Of a stretch of 64,000 nt of DNA, positions 1 through 7,717 are shown one piece after another. The translations under genes and the position numbers were made by a program. This stretch comes from G963662655 sp963665015. Its GTDB lineage: Bacteria > Cloacimonadota > Cloacimonadia > Cloacimonadales > JAIOQZ01. The DNA lies in the NCBI GenBank assembly GCA_963665015.2, contig CAXXSY010000004.1, positions 1,984,001-2,048,000 of the forward strand, read 5' to 3'. Each line of letters begins with the position of its first letter. Position 1 is the first letter of the stretch. A model generated the notes under the pieces. The model ran no database searches, was not told where the DNA came from, and was given only the letters and a program-made list of their open reading frames with translations.

Positions 1-735
1 ATCGTCGAATTCATTCGAAATCAACTGGAGAAGGCCGGCATGAAGAAGCTGGTAATCGGTCTATCCGGCGGTATCGATTCGTCGCTCGCAGCCGCGCTGA
101 GCGTGATGGCGATCGGCAGGGAGAACGTCACCGGCTTCATGCTGCCGTACAGGGGCAGTCATCCGGACAGCTTCAACCACGCGAAGGAAGTCGCCGAACA
201 CCTCGGTATCGCATACCAAACAATCGAGATCACGCCCATGGTGGACGCCTACTTCGGCACATACGAGCCGGAAGCCGGTTCGCTGCGTCGCGGAAACCGC
301 ATGGCGCGCGAGCGCATGTGCATCCTGTACGACCAGTCCGCGAAGCATCACGCGCTGGTGGTGGGCACCGGCAACAAGACCGAGCTCCTCATCGGCTACG
401 TGACACAGTACGGCGACGGCGCTTGCGCATTCGAGCCGCTCGGAAGCATCTACAAGACGGAAGTCTGGCAGATGGCACGTCACCTCGGCCTGCCCGACAG
501 CGTCATCGACAAGAAACCGACCGCCGACCTCTGGGACGGCCAGACCGACGAAGGCGAGCTGGGCATCACCTATGCGACGCTGGACGAAATCCTTTATCGC
601 CTGATCGATCTGGAATGGACCAGAGACGAGATCGCGCAGGACGGCTTCAAACAATCCGATATCGAAACGGCGATCAGGCTCTATCGTCGATCGGCGTTCA
701 AGCGCAGTCTGCCGCCGGCACCGGAGCTCGTGTAA
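1..735 (+). CDS. nadE: NAD(+) synthase, ammonia-dependent type (5' end outside window)
   Basis: Cytosolic enzyme that amidates deamido-NAD with ATP in the last step of NAD synthesis. The reading frame is open from base 1 and runs into the methionine at 40 without a stop. The residues before it (IVEFIRNQLEKAG) match the usual NadE N-terminal helix, so the true start lies upstream of the window. The PP-loop GLSGGIDSS binds ATP, and GTGNKTELLIGY further on is a family motif. No glutaminase domain is seen in the visible part, whose size fits the short ammonia-using form. The stop codon overlaps the next start (TAATG), so the downstream TPR gene is probably translationally coupled. The family call is secure; the exact N-terminus is not visible. 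Confidence 0.93.
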   Translation: MVEFIRNQLEKAGMKKLVIGLSGGIDSSLAAALSVMAIGRENVTGFMLPYRGSHPDSFNHAKEVAEHLGIAYQTIEITPMVDAYFGTYEPEAGSLRRGNRMARERMCILYDQSAKHHALVVGTGNKTELLIGYVTQYGDGACAFEPLGSIYKTEVWQMARHLGLPDSVIDKKPTADLWDGQTDEGELGITYATLDEILYRLIDLEWTRDEIAQDGFKQSDIETAIRLYRRSAFKRSLPPAPELV

Positions 736-1931
736 TGAAGCTCTTCAAGTCCGACCGCTGCAAACGCTGCAAGGATCATCCCGGACACCGCTTCTGCATG
801 CGCGCCGCGAAGAATATCTGCTGGCACTGCTGCAACGAACTCCGCATCGACGGTAAATGCCCCGACGCCTGCCGCTTCAAGCCGAAGAAGCGTGACGATG
901 AAATCTTCGCGACCGGCGTAAAGGTGGAATCGCGTACCGAATTCCGCGACCTGCTGAAGAAGATGATGAAGCGCTGGGCCTTCGAGCCGCAGGATATGTT
1001 CTACGGGAAGTCGCCTGTAAAAATGGTGGAAACCAACGATGGCAAGAAGCAACTGAAAGACATCCTCGTTCAGCTTCGAGCGATCAAGGAATTGCCGGTC
1101 GAATATCTGGCGGATTTGCTGCAACTCAGGCTGGAAGATTTTGGAGAAAAAGCCGTCTCGCACGAGCAGGTGGGCAACGAAATCCTTCGCACCGTTATCG
1201 CACAGGATTGGGATTTGCTGCCGAAATACCTGCGAACCGGTTGGACGAACGGCGATCCAGCGCTGGTCGCCAACTTCCTGAAACGGTTCCAGAGCGATTC
1301 CAACATGAAGAAGATGACCCGATTCGATCTTATCGCCTCCGCCCTGAGCGATAACAATCGGGAAGCGCTGATCCAGTACGAGATCAACGGACGGCTCGAC
1401 CTGACGCTGCACCTGATCGACGAAGAGGGTACTTGGAAGCTCGAATCGCGTATCTATGGCAAGCTGGAAATATACCGCGACTTGCAGCAGATCATGAATC
1501 AGGCGGCACTGTATCTTCAAAAATCTCCCGACGGCGCGTGCTGGGAATTTCTGGACAGGTTTATGAAATTCTATCCCGATTCCGCCGATTTGCAATACGA
1601 TATGGGGATGTACTACTACTTCCATCGCAACGCGAAAAAGGCGGAGCAATATCTCACGAACGCCATTGAGATCGATGCGATGTTCACCGAAGCCAGATAT
1701 ACCCTGGCAACGATCCTTCAAACGACAGAAAGACAGCAGGAAGCGGAACGTTTATACCGGATCGTGCTCGACCAGAGTCCGGAAGACTTTCGTGCGATGA
1801 ACAACCTCGCCACGATTTTCATCGATTCGGGTCGAAAAGACCAGGCGAAACCGCTTCTCGATAAATGCCTGAAGCTGAAGCCGGATTTCGAGATTGCACA
1901 GAAGAATCTTGATCGGCTGTCGGATATTTAG
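735..1931 (+). CDS. Cys-rich N-terminus plus TPR-repeat protein
   Basis: Protein of 398 residues of unknown function. I start it at the ATG overlapping the nadE stop, because the open frame further upstream only reads through nadE. The first 46 residues hold eight cysteines (9, 12, 21, 29, 32, 33, 42, 46) with histidines among them, suggesting a metal or Fe-S site. The middle part has no recognised domain. From about residue 285 to the end there are three or so tetratricopeptide repeats (signatures such as A-x-Y-x-L-A near 320 and A-M-N-N-L-A near 355). No signal peptide is seen, so it is probably cytosolic. It may be a scaffold or a metal-responsive protein; the Cys cluster is the feature to follow. 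Confidence 0.75.
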   Translation: MKLFKSDRCKRCKDHPGHRFCMRAAKNICWHCCNELRIDGKCPDACRFKPKKRDDEIFATGVKVESRTEFRDLLKKMMKRWAFEPQDMFYGKSPVKMVETNDGKKQLKDILVQLRAIKELPVEYLADLLQLRLEDFGEKAVSHEQVGNEILRTVIAQDWDLLPKYLRTGWTNGDPALVANFLKRFQSDSNMKKMTRFDLIASALSDNNREALIQYEINGRLDLTLHLIDEEGTWKLESRIYGKLEIYRDLQQIMNQAALYLQKSPDGACWEFLDRFMKFYPDSADLQYDMGMYYYFHRNAKKAEQYLTNAIEIDAMFTEARYTLATILQTTERQQEAERLYRIVLDQSPEDFRAMNNLATIFIDSGRKDQAKPLLDKCLKLKPDFEIAQKNLDRLSDI

Positions 1932-1939
1932 CCGAAATC

Positions 1940-1980
1940 AACATTCGTAAGAGCCTTCGGCACATTCGGAAGTTGATTTC
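1940..1980 (+). repeat. Dispersed ACATTC(R)GAAG double repeat, copy A
   Basis: Two near-identical 11-bp half-units (ACATTCGTAAG and ACATTCGGAAG) lie 21 bp apart just after the TPR gene stop. Related pairs occur at 6243-6283, 21273-21304 and, inverted, 53129-53172. The family is always intergenic and always next to the hairpin mosaic. Function unknown. Confidence 0.65.
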
Positions 1981-1982
1981 CC

Positions 1983-2458
1983 GTAGGCGCTGACCTCCGG
2001 AATAAGTCTCCTCGCGGTCCGCCAAGCTCCTCTGAATTTGCTTGCAAATTCGAATCCCTCAGAGCTTGGCATCTCTACCATAACGGATGCTCGTTCGGAG
2101 ACCGAGCGCTACAGGACAGGAACGCGGACGTCTGTGAATTTGCATGCAAATTCGAATTCCTCAAAACGTCCGCATCTCTCGTAGGCGCCGACCTCCGGGC
2201 GGTGTTTCCAACCGTCTCTCGTAGGCGCCGACCTCCGGGATGAGTCTCCTCGCGGTCCGCCAAGCTCCAGCTTGGCATCTCTACTATAACGGATGCTCGT
2301 TCGGAGACCGAGCGCTACAGGACAGGAACGCGGACGTCTGTGAATTTGCATGCAAATTCGAATTCCTCAAAACGTCCGCATCTCTCGTAGGCGCTGACCT
2401 CCGGGCGGCGTTCCCGGCAATCTCTTGTAGGCGCCGACCTCCGGGCGGCGTTCTCTAA
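1983..2458. repeat. Mosaic of palindromic intergenic repeats with tandem duplication
   Basis: Gene-free stretch of about 550 bp between the TPR gene and the ferritin-like gene. It consists of repeat modules: GTAGGCGCCGACCTCC units at 1983, 2181, 2221, 2387 and 2427; CCAAGCT/AGCTTGG hairpins at 2021-2070 and 2259-2276; GCTCG...CGAGC hairpins near 2090 and 2296; and GCGGACG/CGTCCGC hairpins near 2124 and 2330. Segment 1983-2220 is duplicated as 2221-2426, and the first copy carries 32 extra bases (about 2031-2062) inside a hairpin loop. Open frames here are by-products of the repeats and are not called as genes. Confidence 0.85.
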
Positions 2459-2478
2459 CGAAACAAAAGGAGCAAACG

Positions 2479-2952
2479 ATGGATACAATCAAGAAAGCTT
2501 ATCTCTATGGCATCCAGAATGAAATCAAGACTAAAAATCTCTATACACTGCTACGCAAGGCGTTTTCGAAGGCGCAGGTCGGACAAATATTCAAGGAGCT
2601 GATCGAACTGGAGAAAATCCACGAGCAGAAGTTGATAGTGCAATATATGAAGCTGTTTCCGGGCGAGAAGCCGACGGTCGATCAGGAGGCGGTGTTCAAG
2701 TTTCACAGCGACATCGATCTGAAGGACGCCAACGACGTGCTGAAGTTCGCCATCGCCATCGAAGAGAAGGCGCATGAAGAATACGAACGACTGGCAGCCG
2801 AGGCAGGCGACGAAGAGACGAAGCAACTCTTCAGCTTCCTCGCCACAGAGGAACACAACCACAAGGAACTTCTCGAGGACGAGATCGAACGCATCCACGG
2901 CGCGATGACCTGGTTCGATCCCTCCGAGCTGAACGGATTACAGGAAGATTGA
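2479..2952 (+). CDS. Ferritin-like diiron protein (rubrerythrin/ferritin family)
   Basis: Protein of 157 residues with the four-helix ferritin-like pattern. Candidate diiron ligands are seen in ELEKIHEQK, IEEKAHEEYERLA and ATEEHNHKELL, the spacing expected for rubrerythrin-type E-x2-H sites. There is no C-terminal rubredoxin Cys4 domain, so it lacks the electron-transfer module of classical rubrerythrin. Likely roles are peroxide reduction or iron handling in an anaerobe. A good Shine-Dalgarno (AAAGGAG) precedes the ATG. It sits 25 bp before gcvPA on the same strand and may be co-transcribed with it. Confidence 0.82.
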   Translation: MDTIKKAYLYGIQNEIKTKNLYTLLRKAFSKAQVGQIFKELIELEKIHEQKLIVQYMKLFPGEKPTVDQEAVFKFHSDIDLKDANDVLKFAIAIEEKAHEEYERLAAEAGDEETKQLFSFLATEEHNHKELLEDEIERIHGAMTWFDPSELNGLQED

Positions 2953-2977
2953 TCGAGTAAAATAGAAAGGAGCAACC

Positions 2978-4321
2978 ATGCCGTTTATTTCGAACACAGA
3001 CAAAGAACGCCAAGAGATGCTGGAAGCGATCGGCGTTGACCGCTTCGAGGACCTTCTTGCGAATATCCCGGAAAAGATGCGCTTGAAAGAGCTCTTGAAG
3101 CTTGACGAACCGCTGTCGGAACTCGAGGTGAGTCGTCGGATCGGCTGCATCGCCGCCAAGAATCGACACACCGAGGCGATGAACTCTTTCATGGGCGCAG
3201 GCGTCTATGACCACTTCATCCCCGCCGCAGTCGATCACGTCATCATCCGGCCCGAGTTTCTAACCGCCTATACGCCCTACCAGGCGGAGGTTAGTCAGGG
3301 CACGTTGCAGTTCATCTACGAATTCCAGACCTTGATATGCGAAATGACCGGCATGGAAATCGCCAACGCCGGCATGTACGACGGCTCGACCGCTGCCGCG
3401 GAAGCGCTCTTGATGGCTTCCCGCGCGACTCGAAAGGAAAAGGTGATCCTCGCCGGAACGCTGCATCCGAGATTCTACGACGTGATCCGCAGTTACACCG
3501 AGGAGATCGGTATCGAGACGGTCGTCGCCCCCGTCAAAGACGGCGCAACCGACATCGATGAGCTGGCGAAGCTGATCGACAAAGATACCGCCGGCGTGCT
3601 GGTCCAGACCCCCAACTACTTCGGCTGCCTCGAGGACATGCACAAGATCGACGAGATCGTCCACGCGCAGAAGAAAGCGCTCTTCATCGCCGCGGTCGAT
3701 CCGGTGTCCCTGTCCGTGCTCAATTCACCCGCCGAATACCACGCCGATATCGTGGTGGGCGAAGGTCAGGCGTTGGGTAACAAAATGAACTACGGCGGAC
3801 CGCTGTTCGGTTTCTTCGCCTCGACAATCAAACTCCAACGCTCCATGCCCGGACGTATCGTGGGCGGAACCCTCGACAGCGACGGCAAGCGCGGATACGT
3901 CCTCACATTGCAAACCCGCGAACAGCACATCCGACGTGCGAAGGCTACCTCCAACATCTGCTCGAACCAGTCCCTGGCATGCCTCGCGGCTACCGTCTAT
4001 CTGTGCCTGATGGGAAAACGCGGCATGAAAGAGATCGCCGAACAATCGACCCTCAAGGCGCACTATCTGGCCGAGAAGATCGGCAAGCTTAATGGCTTCG
4101 AGATCGCTTATCCAAAACCGTTCTTCAAGGAATTCACCGTCAAGACGCCCATCCCGGCAAGAGAGATCATCGAAAAGCTACTGAAGAAGGACATCATCGC
4201 GGGTGTCGATCTGGCGGAAACCGGCATGGAAAACGGTCTGCTAATCGCCGTGACCGAGAAGAAGACGAGACAGCAGATGGATCAGTTGGTGAAAGCGCTC
4301 GAGGAGGTCAACAATGGCTAA
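2978..4321 (+). CDS. gcvPA: Glycine dehydrogenase (decarboxylating) subunit 1
   Basis: Protein of 447 residues, the N-terminal half of the split P-protein of the glycine cleavage system. It forms an alpha2-beta2 enzyme with GcvPB that decarboxylates glycine using PLP and passes the aminomethyl group to lipoyl-GcvH. Recognisable family segments include the N-terminal FISNTDKERQEMLEAIG, the AYTPYQAEVSQGTLQ region and GMYDGSTAAAEA. AAAGGAG precedes the start. It overlaps gcvPB by 8 bp, giving a fixed 1:1 coupling. gcvT, gcvH and lpd are not in the window. Confidence 0.96.
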   Translation: MPFISNTDKERQEMLEAIGVDRFEDLLANIPEKMRLKELLKLDEPLSELEVSRRIGCIAAKNRHTEAMNSFMGAGVYDHFIPAAVDHVIIRPEFLTAYTPYQAEVSQGTLQFIYEFQTLICEMTGMEIANAGMYDGSTAAAEALLMASRATRKEKVILAGTLHPRFYDVIRSYTEEIGIETVVAPVKDGATDIDELAKLIDKDTAGVLVQTPNYFGCLEDMHKIDEIVHAQKKALFIAAVDPVSLSVLNSPAEYHADIVVGEGQALGNKMNYGGPLFGFFASTIKLQRSMPGRIVGGTLDSDGKRGYVLTLQTREQHIRRAKATSNICSNQSLACLAATVYLCLMGKRGMKEIAEQSTLKAHYLAEKIGKLNGFEIAYPKPFFKEFTVKTPIPAREIIEKLLKKDIIAGVDLAETGMENGLLIAVTEKKTRQQMDQLVKALEEVNNG

Positions 4322-5804
4322 GACAATTTTTGAGAAACACAGTACTGGCAGATTCGGTTACACATTGCCGAAACTCGACGTGGAAGGCGACATCGAGAGT
4401 TGCATCCCCAAGGAATTCAGACGCAAGGACGAGCTTCCTTTACCGGAAGTCAGCGAGTTGGACGTGATGCGGCACTTTATTGAGCTCTCGCACCTGAATC
4501 ACTTCATCGAGAAGGGCTTCTATCCATTGGGAAGCTGCACGATGAAATACAATCCCAAGATCAACGAGACGCTCGCGCGCAACGCCGGATTCATGGACAT
4601 CCACCCCATGCAGCCGCAGTGCACCGTCCAGGGCGCGCTCGAACTACTATACGAACTGCAGAACGACCTGGCGGAAATCTCCGGCATGGCGGACGTCACG
4701 CTGCAACCGGTTGCCGGCGCGCACGGCGAATTCACCGGGCTGAAGATCATCCACGCCTACCACAAATTCAAAGGCAACCACCATAAGCGCAAGATCATCC
4801 TTCCCGATTCGGCGCACGGCACCAACCCGGCCAGTTGTACGCTTGCGGGCTTCGAGGTGATCGAGCTGAAGTCTAACGACAAGGGCAAGGTCGATATCGA
4901 GGAGCTCAAAGCGCTCATCTCGGACGATGTCGCCGGGTTCATGCTGACCAATCCCAACACGCTGGGGCTGTTCGAAAGCCAGATCGAGAAGATCGCGGAG
5001 CTCATTCACAGCGTCGATGGTCTGATGTACATGGACGGCGCCAACCTCAACGCGCTGCTGGGCATCGTGCAGCCGGGCAAGATCGGCTTCGATGTGCTCC
5101 ACTTCAACCTGCACAAAACCTTCTCCACTCCACACGGTGGCGGTGGCCCGGGATCGGGTCCTGTCGGCGTGCGCGAAGACCTGGTCAAATTCCTGCCCGT
5201 ACCCATGGTGCGCAAGAACGACGACGGGATGTTCTATCTCGAATGCGCGCACGGCGAGACCTCGATCGGCAAGATCCATTCGTTCTACGGTAATTTCAGC
5301 CAGAACGTCCGGGCATGGATTTACATTAAAATGCTGGGTGGCATAGGGCTGCGCGAGGTATCCCGCAACGCCATCATCAACGCGAACTACATCATGCGCA
5401 AACTCATCGGGCACTTCCACGTGCAGTACGACGAGCACTGCATGCACGAGTTCGTCGCCGACGGAAGCTGGCAGAAGAAGTTGTACGACGATCCCGAGAA
5501 ACAGATCAAGACGCTCGATATCGCCAAGCGGCTTCTGGACAAGGGCTTCCACGCCCCGACCGTCTATTTCCCGCTGATCGTGCACGAAGCGATGATGATC
5601 GAGCCGACCGAGACCGAGAGCAAGGAGACGCTGGACACCTTCATCAACGCGATGATCGAGATCGCGTCGGAGGCGAAGGGGAATCCCGAACTGCTCAAGG
5701 GCGCACCGTTCACCACACCGGTGCGACGCCTGGACGACGTCCGCGCTGTAAAGGTTTTGGATGTAAAGTATCAGGATTATCTGCAACTGAAAGATGAAAA
5801 ATGA
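4314..5804 (+). CDS. gcvPB: Glycine dehydrogenase (decarboxylating) subunit 2
   Basis: Protein of 496 residues, the PLP-carrying half of the split glycine decarboxylase. The Schiff-base lysine is Lys268 in NLHKTFSTPHGGGGPGSG; the Gly-rich loop right after it is a P-protein hallmark. KGFYPLGSCTMKYNPK near residue 65 is another family signature. It overlaps gcvPA by 8 bp and is followed 24 bp later by a strong terminator, so it closes the transcription unit. Because the organism appears anaerobic, the reaction could run in glycine-degrading or glycine-forming direction; the sequence does not decide. Confidence 0.96.
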   Translation: MAKTIFEKHSTGRFGYTLPKLDVEGDIESCIPKEFRRKDELPLPEVSELDVMRHFIELSHLNHFIEKGFYPLGSCTMKYNPKINETLARNAGFMDIHPMQPQCTVQGALELLYELQNDLAEISGMADVTLQPVAGAHGEFTGLKIIHAYHKFKGNHHKRKIILPDSAHGTNPASCTLAGFEVIELKSNDKGKVDIEELKALISDDVAGFMLTNPNTLGLFESQIEKIAELIHSVDGLMYMDGANLNALLGIVQPGKIGFDVLHFNLHKTFSTPHGGGGPGSGPVGVREDLVKFLPVPMVRKNDDGMFYLECAHGETSIGKIHSFYGNFSQNVRAWIYIKMLGGIGLREVSRNAIINANYIMRKLIGHFHVQYDEHCMHEFVADGSWQKKLYDDPEKQIKTLDIAKRLLDKGFHAPTVYFPLIVHEAMMIEPTETESKETLDTFINAMIEIASEAKGNPELLKGAPFTTPVRRLDDVRAVKVLDVKYQDYLQLKDEK

Positions 5805-5827
5805 TCTCTGTCACAACCAATCGAAAG

Positions 5828-5855
5828 ACCGGAGTCGCAAGGCTCCGGTTTTCTT
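5828..5855 (+). terminator. Rho-independent terminator after gcvPB
   Basis: Seven-pair stem ACCGGAG / CTCCGGT with an 8-base loop followed by TTTTCTT, placed 24 bp after the gcvPB stop. Confidence 0.85.
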
Positions 5856-5857
5856 GT

Positions 5858-5990
5858 GGTACCCAGGTACCCTTGCCTCCCCTGATACGCAGGCACCCTT
5901 GCCTCCCTTGGTACGCAGGCACCCTTGCCTCCCTTGGTACGCAGGCCCCTTGCCTCCCCTGGTACGCAGGCACCCTTGCCTGCATCTCTC
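5858..5990. repeat. 26-bp tandem repeats with a CAGGCA/TGCCTG hairpin
   Basis: About five units of 25-26 bp, each reading roughly GGTACGCAGGCACCC then TTGCCTCCCT. The last unit has a perfect stem GCAGGCA (5966-5972), loop CCCT, and TGCCTGC (5977-5983), followed by ATCTCTC. The same 3' tail follows unrelated stems elsewhere in the window. Together with 5999-6300, which holds further dispersed repeats, it fills the 620-bp gap between gcvPB and the radical SAM gene. No gene is seen in this gap. Confidence 0.85.
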
Positions 5991-6104
5991 ATGAAACAAA
6001 ACTTCCGAATGTCCGAGCGAAACCGCAGTATTTACTTGTAAATACCAGGTTAACGTAGCGAGATCTTCCGAATGTTGATTTCCATGCACGAAATCATCGC
6101 ATTA

Positions 6105-6140
6105 GAAAGGCGCGCCCGGAGGTCACGCGCTACGAGTGAG
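6105..6140 (-). repeat. CTCGTAG hairpin element with altered stem
   Basis: On the minus strand this reads CTCGTAG, then GCGCG, TGACCTCCGGG, CGCGC. It is the same element as the CTCGTAG / CGCCG / ACCTCCGGG / CGGCG copies elsewhere, but both stem arms have changed together (6110-6114 and 6126-6130), so pairing is kept. Confidence 0.6.
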
Positions 6141-6239
6141 GGGAGAATACGCCGACCCCGATCATTACCCTTTGTATACGCCGATCCCGATCATTTACCA
6201 TTTGTTGTCGCCGATCTCCGAGCGGCGTTCCCTGAGAAA

Positions 6240-6290
6240 CCAACATTCGGAAGAGCTTCACTCCATTCGGCACATTCAGAAGTCGGTTGA
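6240..6290 (+). repeat. Dispersed ACATTC(R)GAAG double repeat, copy B
   Basis: Half-units ACATTCGGAAG at 6243 and ACATTCAGAAG at 6272, 29 bp apart. The spacer is about 8 bp longer than in the copies at 1940 and 21273. Confidence 0.65.
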
Positions 6291-6427
6291 TGCCTGCGTA
6301 GCTGTAGCGCTCGTTAAAGAGAGATTACCCCGACATCGGGATTTATAATGATGAACAGTAATTCACGATTCAACTTTTGGCTTGACGCGGGAAGTTCGGT
6401 CGAAGTTAATGGAAAATTGGAGTTAAC

Positions 6428-7717
6428 ATGAAGATTCTTCTCGTGAATCCGCCGAACGCGGGTCGCAGTATTCCGGAAGAAGTGTACGGAATCAAGGCGA
6501 TCAAGCAGATTTTCCGTGGCGAACCGCTCGGACTGGAAGAGCTCGCTGGCAATCTGGAAAATCATGACGTGCGTATCGTCGATATGAAGGTGTGCGCGTC
6601 CGATTTCTCCGATTCGCTCGCAAATTTTCGGCCCGATGTGATCGGATTTTCCGCCGTGACCTGCGAAGCGCAGACGGTCGCACGTCTGGCGGCACTGGCA
6701 AAGGAGCATTCGAATCCGATCGTCATCGTCGGTGGCGTACACGCGACCTATCAGCCGGAGTGGTTCAACCGTGAGGAGATCGATTATATCGTGATCGGGC
6801 TGGGCAAGCTGAGTTTCCGCGAGATGGCCGATCGGATCGAGCAAAACCGGTTGGATCCGGTAGCGGGTGTCGCGAAAGTCGATCCGTCCGGACCGTTGCG
6901 ATACACGCCACGAGAATTCGGACTGGGCGATCTGGTGCAGGACAAACCGCCGCGCTACGACCTGGTGGCGAAATACCGCAAAGATTACGTCGTGGAGCGG
7001 GTAAACGTACCGGTCGGATTCGTCGGCACATCGGTCGGCTGTCCCTACGCGTGTTCGTTCTGCGCGATCCCGAGGATGACCGGCGGCAGGTATTTCTCCC
7101 GCACCCCCGAGAACGTCCTGCGGGATATCGAGATTCTGTCCGACATTCCCGTGATCCGGCTGGTGGATGCCAACACGTTCGGTGATCCGCAGCAGGCACT
7201 CGAAATCGCACGCATGATCCTGTCGCGCGGGATCAAGAAGAGTTTCGCGCTGGATATCCGTGCGGATACGGTGATCGAGAAAGAAGACGTCCTTCGCGAA
7301 TGGAAGAGAGCCGGACTCGATTACACAATCGTAGGGTTCGAAGAGATTTGCGACGAAAAGCTGAAGAGCTTCAACAAGCGCTACGAATCGAATATCATCC
7401 CGCGTGCGGTAGAAATCCTGCACGAACTGGGGATCAAGATTCTTGGGGATTTCATCGTATCGCCCGACTATACGGAAGAGGATTTCGACCGGCTGGAGCA
7501 GTATATCGTCGAGCACGGCATCGAGCTGCCGGTCTTCACGATCCTGACGCCGATGCCCGGGACGCCGCTTCACCGTAAAATGAAAGACGAAATACAGGTG
7601 CACGACCTGGACTACTATACGTACATGAATGCCGTGGTCAAAACGCGGCTGCCCGAAGATACTTTCTACGAGCGATTTTCGGAGCTCTATCGAAGATTTC
7701 ATGAAAGGAAACGATAA
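6428..7717 (+). CDS. B12-binding radical SAM protein
   Basis: Protein of 429 residues. Residues 1 to about 140 form a cobalamin-binding Rossmann domain (MKILLVNPPNAG start, IVIVGGVHAT near residue 100). A radical SAM core follows, with the [4Fe-4S] motif CPYACSFC (Cys205, 209, 212). The family includes cobalamin-dependent methylases and cyclases such as BchE-like and hopanoid C3-methylase proteins; the substrate here is unknown. Its stop is followed directly by the ATG of a KASIII-like gene, with no base between. The two enzymes are therefore probably made together, which suggests a modified fatty or polyketide product. Confidence 0.85.
   Translation: MKILLVNPPNAGRSIPEEVYGIKAIKQIFRGEPLGLEELAGNLENHDVRIVDMKVCASDFSDSLANFRPDVIGFSAVTCEAQTVARLAALAKEHSNPIVIVGGVHATYQPEWFNREEIDYIVIGLGKLSFREMADRIEQNRLDPVAGVAKVDPSGPLRYTPREFGLGDLVQDKPPRYDLVAKYRKDYVVERVNVPVGFVGTSVGCPYACSFCAIPRMTGGRYFSRTPENVLRDIEILSDIPVIRLVDANTFGDPQQALEIARMILSRGIKKSFALDIRADTVIEKEDVLREWKRAGLDYTIVGFEEICDEKLKSFNKRYESNIIPRAVEILHELGIKILGDFIVSPDYTEEDFDRLEQYIVEHGIELPVFTILTPMPGTPLHRKMKDEIQVHDLDYYTYMNAVVKTRLPEDTFYERFSELYRRFHERKR

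Noticed and set aside
318..734. Upstream extension of the TPR protein
   Set aside because: This part overlaps nadE in another frame and reads as Arg/Pro/His-rich nonsense; the ATG at 735 fits the TAATG coupling.
2030..2062. tRNA-like T-loop (TTCGAATCC)
   Set aside because: The match is part of the mini-palindrome insert; no acceptor, D or anticodon arms can be formed around it.
2240..2458. 72-codon plus-strand ORF in the repeats
   Set aside because: It is composed entirely of the hairpin repeat modules, lacks a ribosome site, and its peptide recurs wherever the repeats occur.
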